DNA of 37,511 nucleotides, taken from the NCBI GenBank assembly GCA_029559155.1, contig JAKQCM010000430.1, positions 1 through 37,511 of the forward strand. The letters run 5' to 3'. This document shows, one piece after another, positions 8,588 to 16,820 of the stretch; the stretch's first letter is position 1; the number at the start of each line of letters is the position of its first letter. The notes under the pieces are model-generated. The model was not told the origin of the DNA, did no database searches, and saw nothing but the letters and a program-made list of their open reading frames with translations. The translations under genes and the position numbers were made by a program. Source of the DNA: Chloroflexota bacterium. GTDB lineage: Bacteria > Chloroflexota > Anaerolineae > Promineifilales > Promineifilaceae.

Positions 8588-10981
8588 TTATCCTAACACA
8601 ACTTCCACCCGGTTTGCGCCCGCCAGCCGCGCCGCCGGAACCAGATTGTCGGCCAACGGTTCACCGTTTAAGGTTATCGACTGCACGCCCTGGCAAACGC
8701 CGGTCGGATTTGTCACCACAATGTCGATGGTGTGGCCCCGGAAGCGGCGGCTGGCGGTAAAGCCCGGCCAATCGGCAGGGATACAGGGGTCGATCCGCAG
8801 GCCGTCTACCTCTGGCCGGATACCCAGAATGTACTGGGTGGCGCTGTAGTAAGCCCAGGCCGCCGCGCCGGTCAGCCAGGATGTGCGTGTATTACCGGGT
8901 CGCGGCGAGAAGGTGGAATAGGTGGTCTGGCCCTGGACATAGGGTTCCATCTGGCGGATTTCGGCACGGCCGTTATACGCCGCCGGCATCGCCGCCCGAT
9001 AATATTCATAAGCCCGGTCGCCATGCCCCAACAGACACTCGGCCATCACCCCCCACCCCTGCGTATGGTTAAAAATGCCCGCGTTTTCCTTAATACCCGG
9101 ATTAAACACCACCGCCCGCATCACCTCAATGGACGTTTTAACCAACGGCGGCGCGCACAACATCAGGCCGTACGGCGTCGCCAACTTCTCGTTAACCGTC
9201 GCCATGCAGCGCTCAGCCTGTTCCGGGGTAGCCGCGCCACTGAGCACCGCCCAAAGCTGCGTGTTCAGGTAAACCTGACCTTCGGCGTACTCCTTCGTGC
9301 CGTAAACCGTGCCATCTTCGGTAATCGCCCAAATAAACCAGTCGCCGTCCCAGGTGTGGCGCTGAATGTATGTGTCAAGTTTTTGGCGATGGGCCAACGC
9401 CCAGGCCGCTTCTTCCGGCCGTTCCAGCCGCCCGGCCACCTCGGCGTAAACATTCAACCCCAAGCGCAGTTGAAAAGCCACAAACAAACTTTCGCCATAA
9501 TAGCCCAGGCGCAAACAATCGTTCCAATCCGCCGAAAGGCCGCAGGGCAAATGATTACGCCCCATGCGCTCCAGATTAAATTCCAACGCCCGCCGCAAAT
9601 GTCCAAAGACGGTGGCCTCGCCGGTGTCGGCGTAGGGCAGCACCTTGTTATAAAAGTCAAAATCGCCGGTTTCGGCCACAAACGCCGGCACCGCATTGAA
9701 AAACCAGAGGCAGTCGTCGGAGCGGTATTCCTCAGGATCGGGTTCCGGTTCGTGGCCGGGGCGATGGTCAAACGGCTTGATGATGGGGATGGCTCCGCCG
9801 TTAGCCAGTTGGCCGGTGAGCAGCAGCTCCAGGCGTGCCCGCGCCTCGTCGGGGATGGCCGCGGCCACGCCCAAAATGTCCTGCACCGAATCGCGGAAGC
9901 CCAGGCCATCCCGCTCGCCGTTGTAGACCAGACTGGCGGCCCGCGACCAGGCAAAGGTGATCAGGCAGTTGTATAAGCCCCAGACGTTGATGGTGCTGTT
10001 CAGTTCCGGATCAGGCGTTTGCACGATCAGGCTGCCAAGTTTGGCGTGCCAGGCCTCTTTGAGGGTTTGTAATTCGGCCGTTGCCCGCGCCAACGAACCA
10101 TATTCGGCCAGGATGCGTTTGCCGGTGGTGCGGGCATCGCCGATGCCCATGAGAATGAGCAGTTCGCGGCTTTCGCCGGGCTGCAAGGTGAGATTGGCTT
10201 GCAGCACGCCACAGGCATTATCGCCATACGCATGGCTGTCGCCGCACTGCCCCTGCGCCACTGCCAATGGGTTGTGGTAGCCGCGATACGGACCAAGAAA
10301 CGCTTCGCGGCTGGTATCGTAACCGGCCAGCGGCGCGCCAATCATCGCCATCCAGGTGTGCATCACGTCATCGTCGGCCTGGGCGCTGCCCGGTTCCGGC
10401 GTCAGATTGTCGTGAATGGCGATGCGCAGCAGGCCATCGGCCAATTCGCCCTTGACGATGAACAGCGAGTATTGCAAATTGACCTGATCCTGTTGGGTGT
10501 TCCACTGGTTGGTAAATTCGCAGTAGGAGAAGGCAGAAATCTGGCGGGGTTGGTCGCTTTCGTTGGTCACTTTTAGCCGCCAATATTCAAAATTCTGGCC
10601 CAACGGCACAAAATAGGTAGCTTCTGTGGCAATACCCGCGTAACGCGATTCAAAAATCGAGTACGCCGTTCCATGACGGCAAACCGAGTGGTATTGGTCC
10701 AATGGTTTGCCCACCGGCTGCCAGGATGCCGACCAGTAATCGCCGCTGTCGTTGTCGCGCAGGTAAAAATAGCGGCCGGGCTGGTCCATCGGCACACTGT
10801 TGAAACGCAGACGCAAGAAACGGCCGTGCGCGCCCGATTTGTAAAAGCCGTAACCACCGGCGTTATTGGTAATCACTGCGCCGTACTCCGTGGAGCCCAG
10901 GTAATTGCTCCACGACTGCGGCGTGTCTGGCCGGGTGATTACGTATTCTTTGGCATTGTCGTCGAAGTATCCGTACTGCAT
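8588..10981 (-). CDS. GH94 phosphorylase, possibly N,N'-diacetylchitobiose phosphorylase
   Basis: The product is 797 residues. The N-terminus MQYGYFDDNAKEYVITRPDT, the RDSVQDILGV block, the DWND motif (485-488, carrying the general acid) and KENAGIFNHTQGW place it in GH94, inverting phosphorylases that cleave beta-linked disaccharides with phosphate. Its length and the sequence after DWND (CLRLGYYGES) differ from the cellobiose-phosphorylase-like paralogue at 20813. Chitobiose phosphorylases of Vibrio are about 800 residues. Neighbouring GH18, BadF kinase and ABC importer genes resemble the Vibrio chitobiose gene set, so GlcNAc-GlcNAc is my preferred substrate, giving GlcNAc-1-phosphate and GlcNAc. 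Cellobiose or another disaccharide is not excluded. AAGGA precedes ATG 10981. No signal peptide is seen. Confidence 0.85.
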   Translation of the reverse strand: MQYGYFDDNAKEYVITRPDTPQSWSNYLGSTEYGAVITNNAGGYGFYKSGAHGRFLRLRFNSVPMDQPGRYFYLRDNDSGDYWSASWQPVGKPLDQYHSVCRHGTAYSIFESRYAGIATEATYFVPLGQNFEYWRLKVTNESDQPRQISAFSYCEFTNQWNTQQDQVNLQYSLFIVKGELADGLLRIAIHDNLTPEPGSAQADDDVMHTWMAMIGAPLAGYDTSREAFLGPYRGYHNPLAVAQGQCGDSHAYGDNACGVLQANLTLQPGESRELLILMGIGDARTTGKRILAEYGSLARATAELQTLKEAWHAKLGSLIVQTPDPELNSTINVWGLYNCLITFAWSRAASLVYNGERDGLGFRDSVQDILGVAAAIPDEARARLELLLTGQLANGGAIPIIKPFDHRPGHEPEPDPEEYRSDDCLWFFNAVPAFVAETGDFDFYNKVLPYADTGEATVFGHLRRALEFNLERMGRNHLPCGLSADWNDCLRLGYYGESLFVAFQLRLGLNVYAEVAGRLERPEEAAWALAHRQKLDTYIQRHTWDGDWFIWAITEDGTVYGTKEYAEGQVYLNTQLWAVLSGAATPEQAERCMATVNEKLATPYGLMLCAPPLVKTSIEVMRAVVFNPGIKENAGIFNHTQGWGVMAECLLGHGDRAYEYYRAAMPAAYNGRAEIRQMEPYVQGQTTYSTFSPRPGNTRTSWLTGAAAWAYYSATQYILGIRPEVDGLRIDPCIPADWPGFTASRRFRGHTIDIVVTNPTGVCQGVQSITLNGEPLADNLVPAARLAGANRVEVVLG

Positions 10982-11035
10982 ATCAATCCTTGTTTATCTC
11001 AATGAAACCCGGAGTGGTTCGTAAGCTAGATTTTT

Positions 11036-11115
11036 GAAATTTACGCCTCGAGGCCACGGTATCCTTACGTTGGAGTCGTAAAGATGAATTTCTCGAGACC
11101 AAACCTTTCGGGCCT
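11036..11115. repeat. Imperfect inverted repeat, possible decayed 60-bp-type element
   Basis: This lies between the GH94 start and the GH18 stop. CAAACCTTTCGGGCCT at 11100-11115 matches one arm of the 60-bp elements at 13 of 16 positions. CTCGAG occurs at both sides, and GAAATTTACG is partly complementary to a later CGTAA...AATTTC. No matching second arm is found at the expected distance, so the relation to the 60-bp family is tentative. Confidence 0.35.
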
Positions 11116-11128
11116 GGTAATGCGCCGC

Positions 11129-12145
11129 TTACTTCGTCTTACTCTGCACCATATCGTCGATGGCTTTGAGCAGCGAAAGATCGCCCAGGGCATCGTGGTC
11201 CAGCGTCCAAAACATGATGCCCCCGGCGCGTTCCAGGGCGATTCTTGTTTTGGCCTGGATGGTGGGGATGCCATTGTAAACGTTGCTCGCCCCGGCCCAG
11301 TCAGTGGTGTCGGCGTAGGCAGCCTGAGGATCTGCCTCCACAATTTTGCGGTAAGGCGCTTCATTAGGCCGTGAATAAAACGGCACGCCCATGACGATTT
11401 TTTCTGGCGGCAGGCCGCGCGCCAGCCAATAGGCCAGGGCGTCGTTAAACTGCTGCATCGTGCCGTGTTCGGGGCCATCGTAGGCCATGACATTGACGAA
11501 GTCGAAAAGCGGGAAGGTTGCGTCGATGACACCTTCAGCCGTTTGGCCGTAGGTCACTACGGCCGTTGTCAGCAGTTTGTCTGGCATTGCCCGGCGTAGT
11601 TCCTGCATCAGCGCCAGAAAATTCTGCGCCGACGGGCCAGGATCGGGATACTCCCAATCCACATCCGCGCCATCCAGATCGTATTCAGCTACAAACGCGC
11701 TCAGGTTTTGCACAAAAGCCGCGCGCAAGGCCGGATCGGCGGCCATGGCCTCGAATTCAGCGTCCCAACCCCAGCCGCCAACCGAAATAAGCACCTGCAC
11801 CCCGGCAGCGTGGGCGTCGGCAACGATTTTTTTGAGCTTCCAGCCGTTGGTCAGCGGCGCAAATGTGCCGTCGGCGTTGGGGATTAGGAAGGCATAGTTA
11901 ATGTGGGTCAGACGGCCGTAGGGGATGATTTCCGGCACAATGCCGCCGGTGACATAAGCGAGTACGCGAAAAGCTGGTTGTGGTTTTGTCATGGGTGTTT
12001 CCGTAGGGGTGACAAGGGGCGTGGGAGGGGAAACGGCCGTGGCCAATTGCTGCTCGCCTGCCTGCCCTCCCGGCGCTTCAGACCCGCAGGCAGCCAGCCA
12101 ACCGGCCGCCATAATCACCCATAAAAAATGCCAGCGAGTTCTCAT
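11129..12145 (-). CDS. GH18 chitinase-like lipoprotein
   Basis: The product is 338 residues. A lipoprotein signal ends in LAAC (Cys20), followed by a linker rich in Pro and Thr (about 21-57) and a GH18 TIM barrel. The catalytic motif DGADVDWEYP (158-167) is complete, with E165 as proton donor, and SVGGWG is the usual beta-3 motif; NVMAYDG is the beta-6 motif. It should hydrolyse chitin or chitooligosaccharides, or an N-acetylglucosamine glycan, at the outer face of the membrane. No chitin-binding domain is present, so small soluble substrates or peptidoglycan-type glycans are possible. ATG 12145 follows the kinase stop codon (12147-12149) by one base, implying termination-reinitiation. A TTG at 12154 is the alternative start. 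Confidence 0.88.
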   Translation of the reverse strand: MRTRWHFLWVIMAAGWLAACGSEAPGGQAGEQQLATAVSPPTPLVTPTETPMTKPQPAFRVLAYVTGGIVPEIIPYGRLTHINYAFLIPNADGTFAPLTNGWKLKKIVADAHAAGVQVLISVGGWGWDAEFEAMAADPALRAAFVQNLSAFVAEYDLDGADVDWEYPDPGPSAQNFLALMQELRRAMPDKLLTTAVVTYGQTAEGVIDATFPLFDFVNVMAYDGPEHGTMQQFNDALAYWLARGLPPEKIVMGVPFYSRPNEAPYRKIVEADPQAAYADTTDWAGASNVYNGIPTIQAKTRIALERAGGIMFWTLDHDALGDLSLLKAIDDMVQSKTK

Positions 12146-12146
12146 C

Positions 12147-13124
12147 CTAATCAACCGCCAGCTTCAAGGCATCCGTGAGAGTGCGCCGCACCTCTGGCGA
12201 GGCAGTGAAGCCGCCCTGGACCATGCCTAAAACAACCGCGCCAATCACCGGCGGCACATCCAGATTAACCAGGCGGGCCGCCGGAGCAAATTGCTGAATC
12301 GTTTGCCACATTGGCTCGATTAGCAGCGGGCCGCCGGAGAACATGCTGCCGGCCAGCACCACGTCGAACCCTTGCGCGGCAAAATCCAACTGCCGGATAA
12401 CGGCGCAGGCCATTTCGCCCAGTTCCACGCCTGCCCAGCGGATGAGTTCCCGCATGACGGTGTCGCCTTGTTCGGCCACGGCAAAAATAAGCGGGGCGAC
12501 CTTGGCGCCGATGGTGTAATATCCTTTGGTGTACCCTTCGATGAGATCACTTAAATCTTTGGCGCCGCAGTAATCGATGAGCCGGGTAGACAGCGCCGTG
12601 TGCGGGCTGCGCTGGGTCCATTCATAAGAAACCAACTGCATGGCGCGCCAGACCAATTCGGCCGAACCGGCAAATTCGCCCAGGTGATACCCGTAGCCGG
12701 TGACGCGCCCTTCACGTCGCGTATCGGGGTCCCAGCCTCGGCAGTTGCAGCCCGTGCCCGAGACCAGCGCCACCCCACGGCCGGATTCGGTGACGGCAAA
12801 CAGGGCCGGGATGGCATCGTTGACCATGCCAATGGGGCAAGTCAGGCCAAGATGGGCGATGATGGCGGCCATTTGCCCTTCTTCGGACGGCCAGTCGTAC
12901 CCGGCGATGCCGAACCCGGCGCCGGCGATGTCGGAGGCGGCTAATTGGCTCTGGGCCAATACTTGCGCCAACCCATCCTGGATGGATTGCAACATGCCAT
13001 CAAACCCAACGCTTTGATAATTGCCGGCTCCGGATTTGGCGAAGGCCAGGAGACGGCCGTGTTCGTCGGCAATCGCCATGTGGGTTTTGGTGCTGCCCAG
13101 GTCAGCGCCCAAAAAATAACGCAT
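12147..13124 (-). CDS. BadF/BadG/BcrA/BcrD-type amino-sugar kinase
   Basis: The product is 325 residues, in the ASKHA ATPase fold. Phosphate-binding motifs are visible: GADLGSTKTH near the N-terminus, VNDAIPALFA in the middle and LVSGTGCNCRGW. Members of this family include human-type N-acetylglucosamine kinase and the bacterial glucosamine kinase GspK of Vibrio. I infer phosphorylation of GlcNAc or GlcN released by the neighbouring enzymes. ATG 13124 has GAGGAC just upstream; a GTG at 13136 is less likely. It sits between the GH4 gene (31-base gap) and the GH18 gene (one base gap), clearly in one operon. A role in phosphorylating a disaccharide for GH4 is also conceivable. Confidence 0.85.
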   Translation of the reverse strand: MRYFLGADLGSTKTHMAIADEHGRLLAFAKSGAGNYQSVGFDGMLQSIQDGLAQVLAQSQLAASDIAGAGFGIAGYDWPSEEGQMAAIIAHLGLTCPIGMVNDAIPALFAVTESGRGVALVSGTGCNCRGWDPDTRREGRVTGYGYHLGEFAGSAELVWRAMQLVSYEWTQRSPHTALSTRLIDYCGAKDLSDLIEGYTKGYYTIGAKVAPLIFAVAEQGDTVMRELIRWAGVELGEMACAVIRQLDFAAQGFDVVLAGSMFSGGPLLIEPMWQTIQQFAPAARLVNLDVPPVIGAVVLGMVQGGFTASPEVRRTLTDALKLAVD

Positions 13125-13155
13125 AGGTGTCCTCACTGGTTCTGTTGTTATCCGC

Positions 13156-14439
13156 TCATGGCCAGAACTGCGGCAAGTAGGGCCGGTGAATGGTCAGCAT
13201 ATCATCCAAGACAGCCTGAACTTTATCGGCCGTTGGGCCAAGCGGATGAGCCATCAGGGCTTCATAAGCGGCGTCACGGTCACCGTGAACGGCCGCTTCC
13301 ACCGTCAGCAATTCATACGATTTGATCTGAGCGATCAAGCCAAATTGGGCTGGCGGCAGCGGCTCGGTTGGCAGCGGCGTAATGCCGCTGCGCCGGACGG
13401 CAGCCGGTATTTCCAGCACCCAATCGGCCGGCCATTCGGCGACAGCTCCGCCGTTCCTCACATTGACCACGTGGATTTCGCCCAGGTCGTTGTAATGGGC
13501 TGTCAGCAGCTGCGTGGCTACGGTGGAATACCATGCGCCGCCGCGTTTCATCAGGTCCGCCGGTGGTTCGCTGAGGGCCGGGTCGGCGTACTGCTGCAAC
13601 AACCCTTTTTCCACTTCCATCACTTCTTCGGCTCGGGAAGGCGGCCAGCTTTCCTGTTCTTTTAGTTTTTTATCTGTGTGGTAGAAGTAATGCAAATAGT
13701 AGTTGGGGATCATCTGCAATACTTCCATCATGCGCGGCTCCCATTCAGGATTGGTCTGGCTGCGTAGGTCGGCCAGGGTGGTTTGCATCACCTGCGGCCA
13801 GACATCTTCACCTTCGATGGTAAAACCGCGATGCCAGGAGAGGTGGTTGAGGCCGAGGGTGTTGAGTTGCGCGAGTTGGGGGGAAACGGCCGTGCCCAAC
13901 CGCTCCAAAATCATCATCTTAGCCGTAATTGGCACATTACACACCCCCACCGATGGCGTCTCCGGCGCATATTGGCTCAATGCCTGCGTCACCAATCCGG
14001 CCGGATTGGTGAAATTAACCAACATCGCCCCTGGCTCTGCCAACTCCTGCATATCCCTGGCAATCTGCAAGATAACCGGAATTGTGCGCAGCGCCTTGGC
14101 CATGCCGCCCACACCCGTCGTTTCCTGCCCGATCAACCCATGCCGGCGGCCCAGGTATTCATCTTCGCGGCGCGCTTCCATCTGCCCCACCCGAAGTTGA
14201 GTGGTTACATACGCCGCCCCGCGAATCGCTTCCCGCCGATCTGTCGACAGCACAACCTTAAATGGCGCGCCTTTTGCCGCCACCATCCGCTGGGCAAAAC
14301 CGCCCACAATACGCAGCCGCGCCTCGTCAATATCCAGCAACCACAGCTCATCTACCGGAAATTGTTCTAGCCGGGCCAAAAACCCACTGACCAATTCAGG
14401 CGTATACGTCGATCCGCCACCGACAACTGTTACTTTCAC
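13156..14439 (-). CDS. GH4 family NAD-dependent glycosidase (6-phospho-beta-glucosidase-like)
   Basis: The product is 427 residues, a normal GH4 length. It starts with the Rossmann motif [16 protein letters not shown], has TNPAG (144-148), the metal-ligand Cys167 in VGVCNVP and H199 in [10 protein letters not shown]4 enzymes use NAD+ and Mn2+ in a redox-elimination mechanism; the CelF/ChbF/LicH branch cleaves 6-phospho-beta-glucosides or diacetylchitobiose-6-phosphate. The start is GTG 14439, with AGGAAA upstream; no ATG is suitably placed. With no PTS gene in sight, the source of a 6-phosphorylated substrate is unclear. It heads the GH4-kinase-GH18 operon. Whether it cleaves phosphorylated or free oligosaccharides cannot be read from the sequence. 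Confidence 0.88.
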   Translation of the reverse strand: MKVTVVGGGSTYTPELVSGFLARLEQFPVDELWLLDIDEARLRIVGGFAQRMVAAKGAPFKVVLSTDRREAIRGAAYVTTQLRVGQMEARREDEYLGRRHGLIGQETTGVGGMAKALRTIPVILQIARDMQELAEPGAMLVNFTNPAGLVTQALSQYAPETPSVGVCNVPITAKMMILERLGTAVSPQLAQLNTLGLNHLSWHRGFTIEGEDVWPQVMQTTLADLRSQTNPEWEPRMMEVLQMIPNYYLHYFYHTDKKLKEQESWPPSRAEEVMEVEKGLLQQYADPALSEPPADLMKRGGAWYSTVATQLLTAHYNDLGEIHVVNVRNGGAVAEWPADWVLEIPAAVRRSGITPLPTEPLPPAQFGLIAQIKSYELLTVEAAVHGDRDAAYEALMAHPLGPTADKVQAVLDDMLTIHRPYLPQFWP

Positions 14440-14542
14440 GCTCAATTTCCTATTACTGGCACGGTTCAACAAGCGTTACACTGCGAACCATGCCAAAAAT
14501 CTCTCGTTACTACGTTGGGAGTTGAGAGCAAAACGGTGTTTT

Positions 14543-14588
14543 GATGCGTGCTGCGGAAAGAGTGCGATGCACTCACCCGCCACGCATC
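14543..14588. other. Long interrupted hairpin between permease and GH4 genes
   Basis: The outer stem GATGCGTG (14543-14550) pairs with CACGCATC (14581-14588), then GCGG pairs with CCGC, and the inner stem is GAGTGC-GAT-GCACTC (14560-14574). It lies 41 bases past the permease stop and about 100 bases before the GH4 start. No T tract follows on the minus strand, so it may be an RNA-stabilising element or a weak terminator separating transporter from enzymes. Confidence 0.6.
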
Positions 14589-14628
14589 CCCCCCCGATGC
14601 CCAAACCCAGCGAAATCCAAAGAACCGG

Positions 14629-15684
14629 TTATTTTTCAACACCCGTGATCACAATACCGCGCACGAAGAATCGCTGCGCCAAAATAAAGAGGATCAACGG
14701 AGCGATTAACGCCATCAATGCGCCAGCCTGAATCAGCTGTGGTTTTTGCCCATAAATGCCATTAAATGTCTGCAAGGCTACCGAAATCGGCCAGGCATCG
14801 CGGTTCGTCGAGAGATAAATCAGAGGCCCAAAAAAGTCATTCCAGGCATACACAATGTGAAACACGACAATGGCTAACAACGCTGGATACGACTGCGGCA
14901 GCAGCACCGACCAAAGTACACGCAGCCGGCTGGCCCCGTCGATCATGGCCGCTTCGTCCATATCGCGGGGAATGGTCATGAAGTACTGCCTGAGCAAAAA
15001 AGTATCAAAGGCATTGGCAAAAAAGGTAGGCACAATCAACGGCAGCCACGTTCCCACCCAGCCGATTTTTTGGAAGAAGGTGTAGGTAGGGATAACGGTT
15101 ACAAAGGCGGGCAAAAAGATGGTGGCAATCAACACGATAAACAAGAAATCACGCCCTGGAAAATCAAAGCGGGAAAACCCATAAGCTACCAACGTACATG
15201 AAATGATAACGCCGACGGTGGAGGCCAGGGCGTAGAATGTGGTATTCCACATGAGCCGGGGGTAATTAATGGTGTTCCAAACTTCTTTGTAATTGCTCCA
15301 GGTCGGCGCAAACTCCCAGGGTCGGGACAACGCACGCCAGGACACGGTGCAGACAAACTCGCCCCGGCCAGGATCATTGGGATCGGCAAATGTGCTTTCT
15401 TTTGCGCCTTTTTTGACCAATATCAATGATTTTTCGGAATTATCGGTTTCGCTGCCCTGGCAAGTATTCATGGGCACAGTGTAGGCTTCCATTTCCTTGC
15501 CGTTGTATTCGTAGCTGGCCGGTCTGGCCGGCCAAATGGGCGCGCCCAAGATAGTGATTTGCTCTGGCGTTTTGAGTGAGGTGAACACCATAAAGGCAAA
15601 AGGGGAGAGGAACATGATTAAGACAACCAGGGTAATGCCGGTGATGATCAGCGTTTTTCCGATGGAACGATAAGATATTTTCAT
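14629..15684 (-). CDS. Carbohydrate ABC transporter permease, MalG type
   Basis: The product is 351 residues with about six membrane segments. The EAA loop EAAMIDGASRLRVLWSVLLP contacts the ATPase. Between TM1 and TM2 there is an extracytoplasmic loop of about 90 residues with two Cys (in NTCQGS and EFVCTV) and motifs YNGKEMEAYTVP, FADP and WRALS. These align by eye with the loop of the MalG-type permease at 3276-4358. AAGGAGAAAG precedes ATG 15684, 14 bases after the partner permease gene. It works with 15699-16700 and the binding protein 16821-18338; the ATPase must come from elsewhere. The chitin-related genes downstream suggest chitooligosaccharide uptake. Confidence 0.92.
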   Translation of the reverse strand: MKISYRSIGKTLIITGITLVVLIMFLSPFAFMVFTSLKTPEQITILGAPIWPARPASYEYNGKEMEAYTVPMNTCQGSETDNSEKSLILVKKGAKESTFADPNDPGRGEFVCTVSWRALSRPWEFAPTWSNYKEVWNTINYPRLMWNTTFYALASTVGVIISCTLVAYGFSRFDFPGRDFLFIVLIATIFLPAFVTVIPTYTFFQKIGWVGTWLPLIVPTFFANAFDTFLLRQYFMTIPRDMDEAAMIDGASRLRVLWSVLLPQSYPALLAIVVFHIVYAWNDFFGPLIYLSTNRDAWPISVALQTFNGIYGQKPQLIQAGALMALIAPLILFILAQRFFVRGIVITGVEK

Positions 15685-15698
15685 GATAGCCTTTCTCC

Positions 15699-16700
15699 TT
15701 ATGAACGGCCTTCACCGGCGTAATAGACCCAATAACGCGCGGTGCCAAACAAGAAAACGGTCACGACAAGAATAAGGAAGAAAAGCAGCCAGGCTAATGC
15801 TGAGCCATAGGACATATTTTGGAAGGTGAAAAAGGTTTTGTACAAGTAGAGATTGTAGAACATAGTGGCGCCGCCAGGCCGGCCGGTACCATTGTTCACG
15901 ACGAGTGGGACGAGAAAATATTGGAATAAAAAGACGACGCTGAGTACCAAATTGTAAAACAGCACCGGTGAAATCATGGGGAAGGTGACATTTCTAAAGG
16001 ATTGCCAGGCATTGGCGCCATCTACTTTGGCGGCGTCATATAAAGAGGTGGGCACGCCTTGAAGGCCGGCCAGCATGATGAGCATAGCGTTGCCAACGCC
16101 CCAAATGCCCATGATGACATAGGTGGGATAGACCCAGTTGACGTCGTTGGCCCAATTGGGAACCATGGATCTGGGCATGCCCATGGCCATTAACGCGCGA
16201 TTGATCCAGCCGGTTTCGGGATTGAGCATGCCGCCCCACAAAAATACGGCGGCGACAAACGGAATAATGTAGGGCATGTAAAAAGCACTGCGAAAAGCCA
16301 TTGACCCTTTGAGGTGTGGGCTGTTCATGAGCAATGCGAGAAAGAGCGGGAAGATGATGCCAACGGGTAAAGAAATCAGGCCAAATTTGATGGTGATCCA
16401 GAGGGAACCTGCGGTTCCACTGCTACCGCCAGTCCATATTTGCGGATCATGGAGCATTTGCTGGTAATTTTTTAGACCGACAAATTGGGGCGCGCTTAAG
16501 ATGCCATCGGTGATTTTGAGATCTAGAAAGCTAAATACCAGACTGGCGATGATGGGGAGTAAGGTAAAAACGAAAAAACCAATAAGCCAGGGCGAGATAA
16601 ATATCAGCCCGTCTCGCATTTCGCGCCGTTTCAGGGATGACATATCGCGATAGGTTTTGAGCGATGGCAGCTGAATTCCACGGTTGAGTTGTTCAAACAT
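15699..16700 (-). CDS. Carbohydrate ABC transporter permease, MalF type
   Basis: The product is 333 residues with about six membrane segments. The EAA loop is YDAAKVDGANAWQSFRNVTFP. The N-terminal cytoplasmic part (about 40 residues, with SSLKRREMRDG) is followed by LIFISPWLIGFFVFTLLP, a standard TM1. I chose ATG 16700 because AGGAGAAGAG lies upstream; the open frame reaches 16811, but that stretch includes the hairpin region. It is separated from the binding-protein gene by 120 bases with a strong hairpin, which probably lowers permease expression relative to the binding protein. Confidence 0.92.
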   Translation of the reverse strand: MFEQLNRGIQLPSLKTYRDMSSLKRREMRDGLIFISPWLIGFFVFTLLPIIASLVFSFLDLKITDGILSAPQFVGLKNYQQMLHDPQIWTGGSSGTAGSLWITIKFGLISLPVGIIFPLFLALLMNSPHLKGSMAFRSAFYMPYIIPFVAAVFLWGGMLNPETGWINRALMAMGMPRSMVPNWANDVNWVYPTYVIMGIWGVGNAMLIMLAGLQGVPTSLYDAAKVDGANAWQSFRNVTFPMISPVLFYNLVLSVVFLFQYFLVPLVVNNGTGRPGGATMFYNLYLYKTFFTFQNMSYGSALAWLLFFLILVVTVFLFGTARYWVYYAGEGRS

Positions 16701-16764
16701 GCTCTCTCTTCTCCTCTTCAAACCGGACGGCCGTTTCCGTTTGCCCGTATCAGATAAAACCAGC

Positions 16765-16803
16765 AAATGGGCGAGCCAGCCTTGTCTGCTAACTCGCCCA
16801 TTT
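16765..16803. other. Stem-loop between binding-protein and permease genes
   Basis: AAATGGGCGAG (16765-16775) pairs perfectly with CTCGCCCATTT (16793-16803) over a 17-base loop. It starts 17 bases after the binding-protein stop in the transcription direction. The T run lies on the wrong side for minus-strand termination, so I favour an mRNA-protecting or partial-terminator hairpin, as known for the malE-malF interval of E. coli. Confidence 0.75.
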
Positions 16804-16820
16804 TTGTTCAACGTACCTAG

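Noticed and set aside
8732..9976. Plus-strand open frame of about 414 codons
   Set aside because: It is antisense to the first GH94 gene; His/Arg/Gln-rich with no recognisable motif.
14588..14596. Run of C next to the hairpin between permease and GH4 genes
   Set aside because: It might suggest a phase-variable tract, but it is not in a gene or a recognisable promoter spacer, so I see no support for switching.
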